Below, in pieces: positions 33,419 to 43,774 of a stretch of DNA of 64,000 bases. This stretch comes from Morinoia aosen. Its lineage: Eukaryota; Arthropoda; Malacostraca; Amphipoda; Talitridae. How positions within the stretch are numbered: position 1 is the stretch's first letter; every line of letters starts with the position of its first letter. The position numbers and the translations under genes are program-made. Under the pieces are notes generated by a model. It made no database searches, was not told the DNA's origin, and saw only the letters and a list, made by a program, of their open reading frames with translations. The stretch spans positions 49,704,757 through 49,768,756 of the forward strand of contig CM059560.1 of assembly GCA_030386875.1 (NCBI GenBank), written 5' to 3'.

Positions 33419-33992
33419 CTATTTTAAAAATAAAAAAGAAAGAACTAAACTCGAAGTGTTCTGGGAGACTGTGAGAGGATAATGTTGGCGTAGCATGGTA
33501 GTGATAAATTTTCCCATTTCGTGGTAGTTTGAGAAATTTCCTGTGAGTTTGACCATGCTAATGAATTTTCTCTGAGCAGCTTAAAAATTTTTTTTATCTT
33601 TCTTTTATGCTGTTTCCGTCTTTGTTTGTTTTGTGCCTCAGTAGGTAGGAAAATATTTTCTACTATTTCCGTGCTGTGCATTTATTCCTGACTACCGTAA
33701 AATTCTCGTCCCATTTCTTTCTCTTTCCGTTATCTTCAACGTTATTGATTGATTGAGTAGGTAGGAAAATAATTTTTCTCTCACCTGCTTAATTTTGTGC
33801 CTACGCAAATTGCCGCATACCGCATAATAATTTTTTTTCTCTTCGTTTCCAAATTCATATTTCCTATCTTCTGCTTTCACTTAATTTGAATGATCGAGTA
33901 GGTAAAGAATTAACGCAAACCCTTGCTACCTAATCCCAAGTCTTAGGCACTGATATCATTAATTGCGCATTCCCCAAAAAGAGATTGCTAGC

Positions 33993-34979
33993 ATGCCTGA
34001 CTCAGATAATGAAGATCGAGCACACGCAAATCCCATTAGACTCCCGCCTTTCATTCCAGGGGACGCCCACACTTGGTTTAACCAAGTGAAGGCGGTATTT
34101 AGGTATAATAGGATAAATCAGGACATAGACAAGTTCTATGCCCTCGTTAGCGCAGCGCCCACGAAACTGCTTAATGATTCCAACGAGTTATTAGAAAACC
34201 CTCCTGATCACGATCCTTACGGAATATTGAAAAGAAAAATCTTGGCAAGGCTTCAGATGTCCGATGCGGACAAGTTTCGTAGCTTGGTAGATGCCTCAGC
34301 AATTCCACCTGTCTCTGCTTCTTTCTCTCCCTCTTCGCTCGTGAAAGAACTTCGGAAACTCGCTACTGGTGTTGCCGTAGCTGAGGGGTTTCTGAAGGAA
34401 GTTTTCATGACGAAGCTCGCACCTAATGTGCGTCCTTTCCTCTCACTAGCAGGGCCCGAGCAAACTCTAGAGAAATTAGCGGAGTCCGCTGAGACTGTGA
34501 TTAGAAATATCAATTTGCCACGAGAACCACAAGTTGCTTCCTTGAATGTAGCAGCTACAACTTTTAGCCCGTCAAATACGACGCAGAATTCAGTCAAAAT
34601 AGATCAGTTGCAGCAGGACATCGCTGAAATAAAGCAAGCTCTCCAAAATTTTCAAATAGGTCAGAGTCAAAGTGTGGCGCACATTCAGCAAGGCCCAGGG
34701 AGATTCCAAAGCCACCAAAATGCCTACAACTATCCTTATGACTATCCCTCCAACTATCACTATCCTCCTCCTCCTCCTCAACGCTTTGATAGAGGTAGAT
34801 CTTATGATAGGTCAAATAATCAAAACCCCCGTTTTCGGTCACGCTCTCGTGATGCCAGTAGCAACTTGTGCTGGTATCACCAGAAATTTGGTGACCAAGC
34901 TCGTAAATGCGCCTCACGCTTTTGTCCGCGTTATACCGAACAAATGACTTCGGGAAACGCCACCAGCAACGCACAGTAG
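33993..34979 (+). CDS. gag: gypsy Gag polyprotein
   Basis: 328 residues from ATG 33993 (the open frame extends ten codons upstream, without another ATG). The N-terminal part contains LPPFIPGDAHTWFNQVKAVF, the capsid-type domain (DUF7041) of arthropod gypsy Gag; the C-terminal third is Gln/Tyr/Pro/Arg-rich (nucleic-acid binding) and ends with a zinc-knuckle-like CWYHQKFGDQARKC plus a fourth Cys. Forms the particle that packages the element RNA. It overlaps pol, which lies in the -1 frame. Confidence 0.92.
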   Translation: MPDSDNEDRAHANPIRLPPFIPGDAHTWFNQVKAVFRYNRINQDIDKFYALVSAAPTKLLNDSNELLENPPDHDPYGILKRKILARLQMSDADKFRSLVDASAIPPVSASFSPSSLVKELRKLATGVAVAEGFLKEVFMTKLAPNVRPFLSLAGPEQTLEKLAESAETVIRNINLPREPQVASLNVAATTFSPSNTTQNSVKIDQLQQDIAEIKQALQNFQIGQSQSVAHIQQGPGRFQSHQNAYNYPYDYPSNYHYPPPPPQRFDRGRSYDRSNNQNPRFRSRSRDASSNLCWYHQKFGDQARKCASRFCPRYTEQMTSGNATSNAQ

Positions 34980-37900
34980 CGAGTACTGCGTTGCCTCATT
35001 CCCAGACTACTCGCCTCCTTACTATTCTCGATCCCGTCACCAAATACCGATTTTTAATCGACACTGGATCCAGTGTATCCATAATACCTGCCACGGCAAA
35101 AGTCAAAAACCAGCCCTTAGTGGCTACATTACGCGCCGCAAACGGCACGCCAATACCTTGTTACGGTGAACGAGCCTTAGAGTGCAGTCTGGGATTGAGG
35201 CGATCCTTCCTTTTCACCTTCTTAATCGCGGAAGTCCAAGAGCCTATCATTGGCGCGGACTTTCTCGAAAAATTTGGGATTGTTGTCGATGTCAAAAATA
35301 GATGCATTAGGGACGAGGAGACACAGATCTCAATTCCCGCTGGTAGCATAACTAAAGAAAATGTCTTGCATTCCTTTTCTATTGCTTTCAAGGAGGAGTG
35401 CATTTTCGCACAAACCCTCAAAAGTTTTCCCGCATTAACAAACCCTAACTTAATTTCCAAAAATATGCAAACCTGCACGAAACACTTTATAGAGACGCAA
35501 GGACCGCCTGTCTTCTCCCGTGCTAGGAGATTGCCGCCTGATCGATTGGCGTTAGCCAAGAAAGAATTCGCGCGCATGCAGGAGTGTGGCATAATCCGCA
35601 CCTCCAAAAGTCCGTGGGCTAGCCCTCTCTTGCTGGTACCCAAGGCTAACGGTGAATTCAGACCGTGCGGGGATTTCCGCAGGTTAAATGCCGTTACTTT
35701 ACCTGATCGCTATCCCATTCCTTACCTGCACGATTTCAGTGCAAATTTGGAAGGAGCACAAATTTTCTCTAAGATTGACCTGCAGTCCGCTTTTCATCAA
35801 ATCCCTCTTGACGAGTCCGCTATCCCCAAGACCGCTGTCATCACTCCATTTGGTCTCTTTGAATTTCTCAAAATGCCATATGGTCTCCGGAACGCGCCTC
35901 AAACGTTCCAGAGACACATGGCTGAAATCTTCTCTGATCTATCTTTCGCTTTTGTCTACTTAGACGATATCCTTGTGGCGTCCACAACCCCAGAGTTGCA
36001 CAAAGACCACCTTAGGGTCGTTTTTCAAAGATTGTCCGACAATGGACTCCTCGTAAATCCTGAGAAATGTGAGTTCGGAAAGTCATCACTGATTTACTTA
36101 GGTCATGAAATCTCTAGCCTAGGTCTAAAACCTTTGCCTTCCAAAGTTGAAGTGATCAGAAACTTTCCTCTTCCACAGACCCAGAAGGAACTAAGAAGGT
36201 TCCTAGGTTCTGTTAACTTCTACCATCGTTTCATACGCAATTGTGCTCAAACTTTAGCGCCCTTGTCCGACCTCCTCGAAAAGAAACATAAAGGCAAATC
36301 TATCGAGGTAAAATGGACAGAAGAAGCGCGCAAAGCGTTTGAGGAAATAAAACACAAATTAGCTTCCGCGACTGAACTATCCTACCCTATTGCTAACGCT
36401 GATTTCAGCCTAGTTGTTGACGCATCCAGTACCGCCGTAGGTGCTGTGTTGCAACAACAAGTAGGTACTAATATCTCTCCTCTTGCTTTCTTTTCCAAGA
36501 AGATGTCGCCCACTGAGCGTGCTTATAGCGCGTTCGGTAGGGAACTTCTTGCTATCTACCTATCTGTGAGACACTTTCGCTATGCTCTCGAGGCGAGGGA
36601 GTTTGTGATCTACACAGATCACAAACCTCTGACCTCGGCGATCAAGATGCCTTCTGAGCGGCATTCGCCTAGAGAAGCTCGACACCTGTCCTTTATAAGT
36701 CAGTTCTCAACCGACATCCGTTACATTAAGGGACTAGACAATACCGTAGCCGATTGCCTCTCCAGGATTAATTCTGTCCAAACCAGTGGCGAAATCACCT
36801 TCGGCAACATTTGTAATGCTCAAAAGGAGGATCCTGAACTTCAGGACCTTCTCAAATCTTCTAACCCTTCCCTTCCAAAACTAACCTTGGTTGACGGCGT
36901 GTATCGTGATGCCGAGCGACCTTCTCGTTTGTATCTTCCTGCGATTCTCCGCAGAGTAGCTGTCCTCCACTACCATTCCCTCAGTCACCCTGGTATTAAC
37001 CGTACATTGCGTTTGATTTCTGATCGTTACGTCTGGCCAGCGATGCGTAAGGAGGTCAAGCAAATTGTGCAAACTTGCCATGCGTGTCAGAGTAGTAAGG
37101 TGGTGAAACATAATCGTGCAGCGCTGCAGAGTTGCGCATTCACAGGTCAAAAGTTTGACTCTGTCCACCTAGACCTAGTGGGTCCCTTGCCTGTATCGCG
37201 CGGTTATTCTTATTTGTTGACCATCATCGATAGGTTCACGCGTTGGGTTGAGGCTGTCCCTCTTCCCGATACACAAACTGAGACTGTAGCTCGCGCCTTC
37301 ATGTCCAACTGGATAGCCAGATTTGGGGTTCCCGTACAAGTCACACATGACCGGGGATCACAATTTACCTCCAAATTTTGGAGTGAGCTCAGTACCGCTT
37401 TAGGGTGTGCAAACACATCCACGACAGCTTATCATCCGCAGTCAAATGGACTTATTGAGAGAGTCCACAGAGACCTCAAGTCTGCCTTGCGCTGCCTTAA
37501 TTGCAGTCACGATTGGACCGATAGACTTCCAGTAGTATTGCTCAGCATTAGGAATCTCTTCCGGCAAGATCAGCAGTGCACAGCGGCGGAGATGTTGTAC
37601 GGGAAGACACTTCGTCTCCCCGGCGACATTGTTGACCCAAAACCGTTGCCTGAATTTTCATCCGCTGACCGTTCCGCATATGTAACCTGCCTAAAAGAGT
37701 GCATGCGTAAGATTGAGTACGTTGCTCCACGAATGCCTCAGACTGAGGACAGACTAGATCCTGCCCTGCAAGACTGCACACATGTGTATGTCCGAAATGA
37801 TGCTATAAAGCCTACGCTCACGCGCCCTTATGATGGCCCATTCAAAGTACTTAAACGCAAGCAAAAATATTTCATCCTCGACAGATTCGGCTCGAGCGAC

Positions 37901-38314
37901 CCTGTGAGCATAGACAGATTAAAAGTCGCATACACTTCGGATCATAGTGTAACTTATAACTCATCATCTTCTCCGCAGAATTCTCCTTCCACTGAGACTC
38001 GACCATATCTACCATCTCAGCTTCCTCAGTTGACTGCATTGTTGCCTAGTCAGCTTGAGTGTAACCCTTTCTATGTGCCTGTACACTCAAACCCTATCCA
38101 TACGCCTATCGTAGACTCTAATTCTAGTCCTCTTACTGTCACAGCGACAAGTCTGGAGAGACCAGACGAGCCCGCTGCAGTAACTCCTGTTCCTAGGACT
38201 CTTGCTGATCTAAACTTGCAGACCCGTTTGGTGAAACTTCCCCGCTCAGTATCGTTTGCCAATTGCCGAACTCGGCAGGGTCGTGTAGTTCGCCCTCCTT
38301 CCCGCTACAGATGA
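34907..38314 (+). CDS. pol: gypsy Pol polyprotein (PR-RT-RH-IN)
   Basis: 1,135 codons, no internal stop. Aspartic protease FLIDTGSSVSII (DTG at 52-54); reverse transcriptase with YLDD at 351-354; RNase H starting at VVDASSTAVGAV (Asp505); integrase zinc finger His688 to CHAC 724-727; integrase core Asp756, Asp815 and Glu851, with the exact D-35-E spacing. The C-terminal tail is Ser/Pro-rich and ends RQGRVVRPPSRYR. All catalytic residues are present. Made by frameshift from gag, so the first ATG is probably not used. Typical of env-less insect/crustacean gypsy elements. Confidence 0.96.
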   Translation: MRLTLLSALYRTNDFGKRHQQRTVASTALPHSQTTRLLTILDPVTKYRFLIDTGSSVSIIPATAKVKNQPLVATLRAANGTPIPCYGERALECSLGLRRSFLFTFLIAEVQEPIIGADFLEKFGIVVDVKNRCIRDEETQISIPAGSITKENVLHSFSIAFKEECIFAQTLKSFPALTNPNLISKNMQTCTKHFIETQGPPVFSRARRLPPDRLALAKKEFARMQECGIIRTSKSPWASPLLLVPKANGEFRPCGDFRRLNAVTLPDRYPIPYLHDFSANLEGAQIFSKIDLQSAFHQIPLDESAIPKTAVITPFGLFEFLKMPYGLRNAPQTFQRHMAEIFSDLSFAFVYLDDILVASTTPELHKDHLRVVFQRLSDNGLLVNPEKCEFGKSSLIYLGHEISSLGLKPLPSKVEVIRNFPLPQTQKELRRFLGSVNFYHRFIRNCAQTLAPLSDLLEKKHKGKSIEVKWTEEARKAFEEIKHKLASATELSYPIANADFSLVVDASSTAVGAVLQQQVGTNISPLAFFSKKMSPTERAYSAFGRELLAIYLSVRHFRYALEAREFVIYTDHKPLTSAIKMPSERHSPREARHLSFISQFSTDIRYIKGLDNTVADCLSRINSVQTSGEITFGNICNAQKEDPELQDLLKSSNPSLPKLTLVDGVYRDAERPSRLYLPAILRRVAVLHYHSLSHPGINRTLRLISDRYVWPAMRKEVKQIVQTCHACQSSKVVKHNRAALQSCAFTGQKFDSVHLDLVGPLPVSRGYSYLLTIIDRFTRWVEAVPLPDTQTETVARAFMSNWIARFGVPVQVTHDRGSQFTSKFWSELSTALGCANTSTTAYHPQSNGLIERVHRDLKSALRCLNCSHDWTDRLPVVLLSIRNLFRQDQQCTAAEMLYGKTLRLPGDIVDPKPLPEFSSADRSAYVTCLKECMRKIEYVAPRMPQTEDRLDPALQDCTHVYVRNDAIKPTLTRPYDGPFKVLKRKQKYFILDRFGSSDPVSIDRLKVAYTSDHSVTYNSSSSPQNSPSTETRPYLPSQLPQLTALLPSQLECNPFYVPVHSNPIHTPIVDSNSSPLTVTATSLERPDEPAAVTPVPRTLADLNLQTRLVKLPRSVSFANCRTRQGRVVRPPSRYR
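34952..34958 (+). promoter_or_regulatory. Probable -1 ribosomal frameshift site
   Basis: GGGAAAC read as G GGA AAC in the gag frame is a canonical X-XXY-YYZ slippery heptamer, 21 nt before the gag stop and inside the region where the pol frame (-1) is already open. This would produce the Gag-Pol fusion. A downstream stem or pseudoknot was not modelled. Confidence 0.78.
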
Positions 38315-38345
38315 TTGCAGCGGGTGGACCTTTCGGTCTGCGCCT

Positions 38346-38355
38346 TAGGGGGTAA
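38346..38355 (+). promoter_or_regulatory. Polypurine tract
   Basis: TAGGGGGTAA immediately before the 3' LTR; short and interrupted but in the right place for plus-strand priming. Confidence 0.55.
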
Positions 38356-39236
38356 TGTAGCATACCGCTACATAAGTGTAAAAATTAGAAATTCGCTATT
38401 CATACTTGAATAAATTAATTAGCAGCATCAAAAATATTACTCTAATTTATTATTAATTATTTTCTACTTCTAATTCGTAATTATTAAAATTTTTGTGTAA
38501 GTACATGAGAGATCAAATAATCAATTTACATTTCGAGTTCTTAAGAAGCCCGTCTGGCAACACACTAGCGCGTCGCCTAGTCCACTTACTCTTGCTTGTG
38601 GCGTGGTTGCGCAAACATCTCGACCTCTACAGCCTCGCCCTACACAAAACCTTCAAATCAAATCTCCCTGGGTTTTGTTTCTGGTTTTCCTGAGCGCCAT
38701 GATGATTGCTTAATGCCATTTCTCACATTATCAGTGACTAACTTGCTATTACTAATCTGGACAAGTAATTCAACTTGAGTGTGCCCCCTGCTAATGTGCC
38801 ACTTGATTCTGCTCACATGAGCCTGAGTTTGCTTGCTCATTCACACCCCCATCTTATTTTTGGAGTCATTAGATATTCTTGAACTACGTCATTGACTCTC
38901 ACTCAATCATCTCAAGTTACTTAATTCCACTTCCCCAAATTAAACTCATTCACCACGCTTAACTCCATCGTGTGCCTGCCTTCGTCGACTCCAGCCTGTT
39001 CCTCCGGCACGGATCGCCAATTTCACAAGCTCTCCGGGATCAAGAACCAAGACAGTTCCTGGTGTTTGCTACCCAAAATAAACTACATCACGGAAAACCA
39101 AGCTGAGTTATCCAAACGTGTTTCATTATCATCTCACTATTTTCCCATGCGCTTCGAGAGAAAATCGAGTTTTGTCTTAGCCGTCAAACCAAAAATAACC
39201 ACTGAACCACTCAACGGCAAACCCCAAAACCCGACA
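38356..39236 (+). repeat. 3' LTR
   Basis: 881 bp, same as the 5' LTR apart from one base seen (38501). Spurious small ORFs inside are identical in both LTRs. Confidence 0.95.
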
Positions 39237-39240
39237 TTTT

Positions 39241-40477
39241 CGAAAGAAATCGAATCATTACATTTCAATAGTACTTTTACATGCCATCATGTACTATGAT
39301 CGACAAGGTTGATATGACCGGCAATGAATTTTTTTATTGTTGAGAAATTTCTGCTTCAGAGTTTTTACGGTTATGCATTTTTTAAATATTTCGAATTATT
39401 ATATTCGTGACCCCAAGGAAATTAAATTGTTTTTTATGTCAATGTGTTTATCCTAATTAGAGTGAAAGTTCATTTGAAAAATACTGATAATGTATTGGAT
39501 GCATGAAATAAATGCTCTCTGTTTACTCGAACTACCCATTTACCTAAAAACTAAGGTGAATTCGTACTCCGATCCTATACCAAATCAGTTTTTTTATGTA
39601 GTTCTCACTTCATTATAATTACGCCCAGAAACTCGATTCCATTAAAAAATCATGGAAAAAATCTTTAACTGACTTTCTAAAATGTCTTGGATATTATTTA
39701 AGTATTGACAAAAAATAGGACCCTGCTCTCTACCAGATGGTTCAAAGTGATAATCAAGTGTTTCTGGAATGAACCTAATCGTAGGAATAAGTTTTCTATA
39801 GTATGTCCTGCAAATCCCTGATTTTACTCCAGCTACAAGTAGTTAAATATAGTTATATGCTATTGAAAGTCTCAAGTGAAATTTTTACTCTATTTGTTTG
39901 AGGAAAACAAATTGCTTTTATTTTGTATGTTGGCATACCCACGTATCGATAGTGTCCGGAACAGAAACTTCCGTTCTACTTTGACAGCATGGTTAACTTG
40001 TAAAGAACTAGACCGTTCCAGCATGTCAACACCGGTGGTGGGTTAAATTTCTTATCCCATTGTCAAATTACTTGAATAATGTTGCAAATAAGTAATATAA
40101 ATTAATTTTTGTCAGGATCAACAGCTGTTTATGCATTGAATTTAGTGATGTAATATATTCATTCAATAGAAAAAATAGCTAAATGAAAATATCTGTCATT
40201 AATCATGTTCATTTTTAGCAAATATATATGATAATATTGTATTATTTGAAAGTTTTATTTTTCCACCAAAGTTATGTGCAAGTAATTAACATGTGAAGAT
40301 TCCTACTTCTTACCTCGAGGCTTCTAATTCAAATTTTCCACGTGTAACTAGACCACCAATCAGGCCTTAGCATGAGAAAAAGTATGAAGTATAATTAAAG
40401 TTACCACAATTTGAGCAGGTTATAAATATTTCTTGTTGAAGAATAATCATTTTATACTATGACCTAGCACAAAAAAA
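39241..40477. other. Intergenic, nothing recognised
   Basis: 1.2 kb of AT-rich sequence between the gypsy element and the first foldback element; no ORF, repeat or RNA supported. Confidence 0.45.
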
Positions 40478-41154
40478 GGTCAACATTTACTTTAATGTTG
40501 TCAACGATTTTCATAATTTCATTGCAAAGAATCAATAAAGGAACATATTTAAGAATGTTTTACAAGAATGACATTCTGCTCGCTGATGCGTTATTTTCGA
40601 ATTATTCAACTTTGAAGTTGGCTTGTACGGGCCAGGGAAGCGCGCGCGCGCCTAGCGTAATTTAATTAATAATGGAAGCTAACCCCCTATTACAAACTTA
40701 AAGAGGTTGGGTCGTGAGGGGTAGCCACAGTTCTTTTAGTGAAAATTATAAATTAAGGTTTCTAGTGACGTCCAATTACATCATCTCCAATGGTGCCACC
40801 CGGTACCCAAGATGGCGGCAGCCATCTTGGAGTAATGTAAACGGATGTCACTAGAAACCTTTATTTATAATTTTCACTAGAAGAACTGTGGCTACCCCTC
40901 ACAACCCAACCTCTTTACGTTTGTAATAGGGGGTTAGCTTCCGTTTCTATTGCAAAAACAATAACTGCTTTTGCGCTAAAAAGGCCATTCAGGAGCGCCG
41001 TTCGTATAACTTCAAACTTTAATAACTCAAAAACTAAGCAATTGCGAGCACATTGTCATTCATGTAAAGCGTCTTTAAATCGACTATATTACCTAACTAT
41101 AGCAACAAAATTATGAAAATTGTTGGCAATATTAAAGTAAATATTGGCCCAAAA
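40478..41154. mobile_element. Foldback element A (677 bp)
   Basis: Long inverted arms: GGTCAACATTTACTTTAATG at the left pairs with the complement of CATTAAAG... at 41130-41154. Inner arms 40672-40762 and 40852-40945 are almost perfect (GAAGCTAACCCCCTATTACA; AGTGAAAATTATAAAT). The central loop contains CAAGATGGCGGCAGCCATCTTG, itself a palindrome. No coding capacity. The outer arms are related to those of foldback B. Confidence 0.85.
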
Positions 41155-41567
41155 AAAATTTGCTTCAAGCATAATGTACAGGGATAGAATATATTTATCA
41201 GGATGGTTACAACCAAGGGGAAGGCATGAGGTCTTGAGCTGATCTTAAATTTTAGGTTTTGGTAAAATCAAACTTTTTTAGAATCATGGACCATCTTTTT
41301 TCCTTTTTGGCATTTATTTGGTCAATATGCAGTTTAATGTGCTTATGGAATTAAAATTTTGTACCAAAAAATTACTAAAGGAACACATTTAAAATGTTTC
41401 ATAAGAATGAAATTCTGCTTGCTGATGCGTTATTTTTGAGTTATTCAACTTTGAAATTTTTGTGTTCCATAGCAGTTCCAGTCAGTTGCGCGCTTGAGCT
41501 GGAGCTGTCAGAGTACCATTTGGTACTTTGTAATTTATTATTAGCCGACCCTGCAGAGCCTGAACCC

Positions 41568-41810
41568 ACTTCTAGGAAGTTTTAGTTAATAACACAATAA
41601 AGGTTATCACCGAAAAATATTTGCGGGACTGGAATAGTGAAAACTTGAATCTACGGTATTTACTCCTACAGTTTTGCTAATGTTCTATGGTAGCTGCCAT
41701 ATTGAAACTGATGTCAACTGCATATCGATTTCAGTATTCACTACCCCAGTCCCGCTAATATTTTTCGGTGATAACCTTTATTGTGTTATTAACTAAAACA
41801 TCTTAGAAGT
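41568..41810. mobile_element. MITE with long terminal inverted repeats
   Basis: 243 bp. Arms of about 60 bp: TTTTAGTTAATAACACAATA and AAGGTTATCACCGAAAAATA, with GCGGGACTGG inside, match their complements at the other end. The outermost ACTTCTA(G/A)GA is also inverted. No target duplication could be defined because the left end abuts the foldback arm exactly. Confidence 0.88.
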
Positions 41811-43774
41811 GAGAATGAGAGAATGAATGAATGAGAATGAAAAATTTAGTTGAGGAACTAGGAGTCCTGGGAGAAGAACAGAATGGTTTTAGGCAAGATA
41901 GACGGGGCGAGGATAATCTGTTTGTAGCGAGTGAAATAATTGAGCGAATGAAGAAGGATAACAAGAAGGTATATTTAGCATTCCTGGATATTGAAAAGGC
42001 GTATGACAGAGTGGATCGGGTTAGGCTGTTTGAAATTTTGAGAAAAGTTGGTTATAGCAGAAAAATAGTGAACATTGTACAGAGTCTGTATGAGAACACA
42101 AGTGCTATCTACAGGTTAGGAAATTTGGAAACAGGGCAAGTGAGGAGTGTTAGAGGAGTGAGACAGGGCTGTACTCTGTCCCCCCTGTTGTTTGGATTGT
42201 ACACAGAAGAATTAGCAGTTCGACTGAGAGGGAGTGGTTTAGGACTGAAAGTTGGTAGTGAGAGACTGAGCTGTTTGTTGTATGCTGATGATGTGGTTGT
42301 GGTTAGTGAATGTGGTCATGAACTACAAAGGATGCTTGACATTGTGAATGGATATAGTACAGATTTCAAGATGAACTTTGGTGGAGATAAAAGTAAGGTC
42401 ATGGTTATAAATAGTGATGAGACTGATAGAGACAGACTGTGGAATATTGGAGAAATCAGAATAGGTAGAACAAAAGAATACAAATATCTAGGTTGTATGA
42501 TGAGTGAAGATGGATGTACTAGAACTAAAGGTGAGAAAGTGGCTAAAGCAATGCAGTGGAGTGGACGGTTAGGTAGTGTGGCCAGATACAGAGCAAACAA
42601 GTACGAATGTGTGAGAGGAATGTGGAAGTATGTTGCTGTACCTAGTGTCATGTATGGTATGAGTGCTCTTGCTTGGAATGGAAGTGATCTTGAAAAGCTG
42701 GATGTGATACAAAATAAGGTAGGACGTGTAGCATTGGGTGCTCCAAAATGGACAGCTATAGAAGCCATTAGAGGTGACCTAGGGTGGAGCCTATTTTCAG
42801 AAAGAATGATGAAAGCTGTGCTGAATTATAAGGTGAGAATTGAAAGAATGCAGAATAGCAGGTGGGTAAGGCGAATCTTTGAATGGAATCTGAGTGTAAG
42901 CTATTGGGAGAAAGTATGTTGGGGGCATTCAAGGAAACTCAGTATGCAGAAGATTATTCATGTTAGAATTGGGAGACCTGTGGATGACTGGAGTTTAATA
43001 AATGTAGGAGGTGTAGGGCCTGAGTGGGACTGCAAGAGGTGGAAGAAAGAGATTGAGAGACAAACAAAAGAGTATGGATTGAAAAAGTGGAAGCTTAGCA
43101 TGATGAGGAAGCCTACACTTAACTGGTATATGAAAAAGAGAGCACCTAAGTTTGAGCTGTTCTATGATGGTAGTTTTGGAAGTCAACTCTTGTTTGCTGT
43201 GAGATGTAAGTCATTGAGTGTGAACAGACATACATGGAGATGGAATGAGAATAATAACAGATTATGTCAGCAGTGTAATAGTGGAGTAGAGGAAACAATT
43301 GAGCATTTTGTGCTGGAATGTAGTAAGTATGAGCAAGAGAGAGAGAGAGTTTTATGAATGTGGTGTCTGAGCAGTATGGAGAGAATGAGTGGAATGCCAG
43401 ATGTGCTGAAGATGATTGCGGTATGAGCTGTCTTGCTGGATTGGATCAGGAGTGCAATTTGAGTATCATTGAAGCTATGAAATTGTTTCTTGTGCGTGCC
43501 TGGAGTAAGAGACAGTGACTGGAATGAGCCAGTCAGGTAGAATGGTCAGTAATGACCCAATATGCCTGGGGATGGTGTTTTGACGCACTGGCTATCCCAG
43601 TGACGCCATCCAATGGCAGCTTGTGACGAGGATTGGTAAATCCTGAGTAGTTTAGTGGACAAGTCTGGTACCAGGCGCTGAACTCTTTGTGTGATAACTG
43701 TGGAGGGAATTGTAGGCCGTTACAAAGGCCCCGACGCTGTCGGCCCTCAATTTCAAGTTCAAGTTCAAGTTCAG
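41811..43774 (+). mobile_element. Second LINE, 5'-truncated, with (TTCAAG)n tail
   Basis: Truncated non-LTR element between the MITE and the right foldback arm. It ends in CAATTTCAAGTTCAAGTTCA, a short tandem tail (43748-43772). The reverse transcriptase family differs from the ANKLE1 LINE (YADD, GVRQGCTLSPLLF). Confidence 0.8.
41831..43357 (+). CDS. LINE reverse transcriptase with C-terminal Cys-rich motif
   Basis: 508 codons: EEQNGFRQDRRGEDNLF, YLAFLDIEKAYDRV, GVRQGCTLSPLLFGLY and LLYADDVVVV are motifs 2-5 of a non-LTR reverse transcriptase; near the end CQQCNSGVEETIEHFVLEC is the zinc-knuckle (C-x2-C-x7-H-x4-C type) found after the RT in several LINE clades. The upstream endonuclease is missing. 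The frame stops at 43355-43357 right after a (GA)n run (43335-43350); a +/-1 slip there continues with FMNVVSEQYGENEW to a stop at 43518, so the true C-terminus is probably longer and the copy is frameshifted. Confidence 0.88.
   Translation: MRMKNLVEELGVLGEEQNGFRQDRRGEDNLFVASEIIERMKKDNKKVYLAFLDIEKAYDRVDRVRLFEILRKVGYSRKIVNIVQSLYENTSAIYRLGNLETGQVRSVRGVRQGCTLSPLLFGLYTEELAVRLRGSGLGLKVGSERLSCLLYADDVVVVSECGHELQRMLDIVNGYSTDFKMNFGGDKSKVMVINSDETDRDRLWNIGEIRIGRTKEYKYLGCMMSEDGCTRTKGEKVAKAMQWSGRLGSVARYRANKYECVRGMWKYVAVPSVMYGMSALAWNGSDLEKLDVIQNKVGRVALGAPKWTAIEAIRGDLGWSLFSERMMKAVLNYKVRIERMQNSRWVRRIFEWNLSVSYWEKVCWGHSRKLSMQKIIHVRIGRPVDDWSLINVGGVGPEWDCKRWKKEIERQTKEYGLKKWKLSMMRKPTLNWYMKKRAPKFELFYDGSFGSQLLFAVRCKSLSVNRHTWRWNENNNRLCQQCNSGVEETIEHFVLECSKYEQERERVL

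Larger units (their letters stand above)
32523..39236 (+). mobile_element. Complete Ty3/gypsy LTR retrotransposon
   Basis: Two 881-bp LTRs (TG...CA), a 4-bp target duplication TTTT (32519-32522 and 39237-39240), a primer binding site, gag and pol with all expected domains in gypsy order (PR, RT, RNase H, IN). No env-like ORF follows pol. The LTRs were seen to differ at one base (A at 32668, G at 38501), and both ORFs are intact, so it inserted very recently and may be active. Confidence 0.96.

Noticed and set aside
32660..33427. Small ORFs in the 5' LTR, repeated identically in the 3' LTR
   Set aside because: LTR sequence; no evidence for coding.
34672..34947. Alternative + strand ORF inside gag
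   Set aside because: Overlaps gag in another frame; composition follows the Tyr/Pro/Arg-rich gag tail.
34253..38262. Several minus-strand ORFs of 60-160 codons inside the gypsy element
   Set aside because: Antisense shadows of gag and pol, no independent motifs.
42316..42768. 150-codon minus-strand ORF
   Set aside because: Antisense of the second LINE reverse transcriptase.
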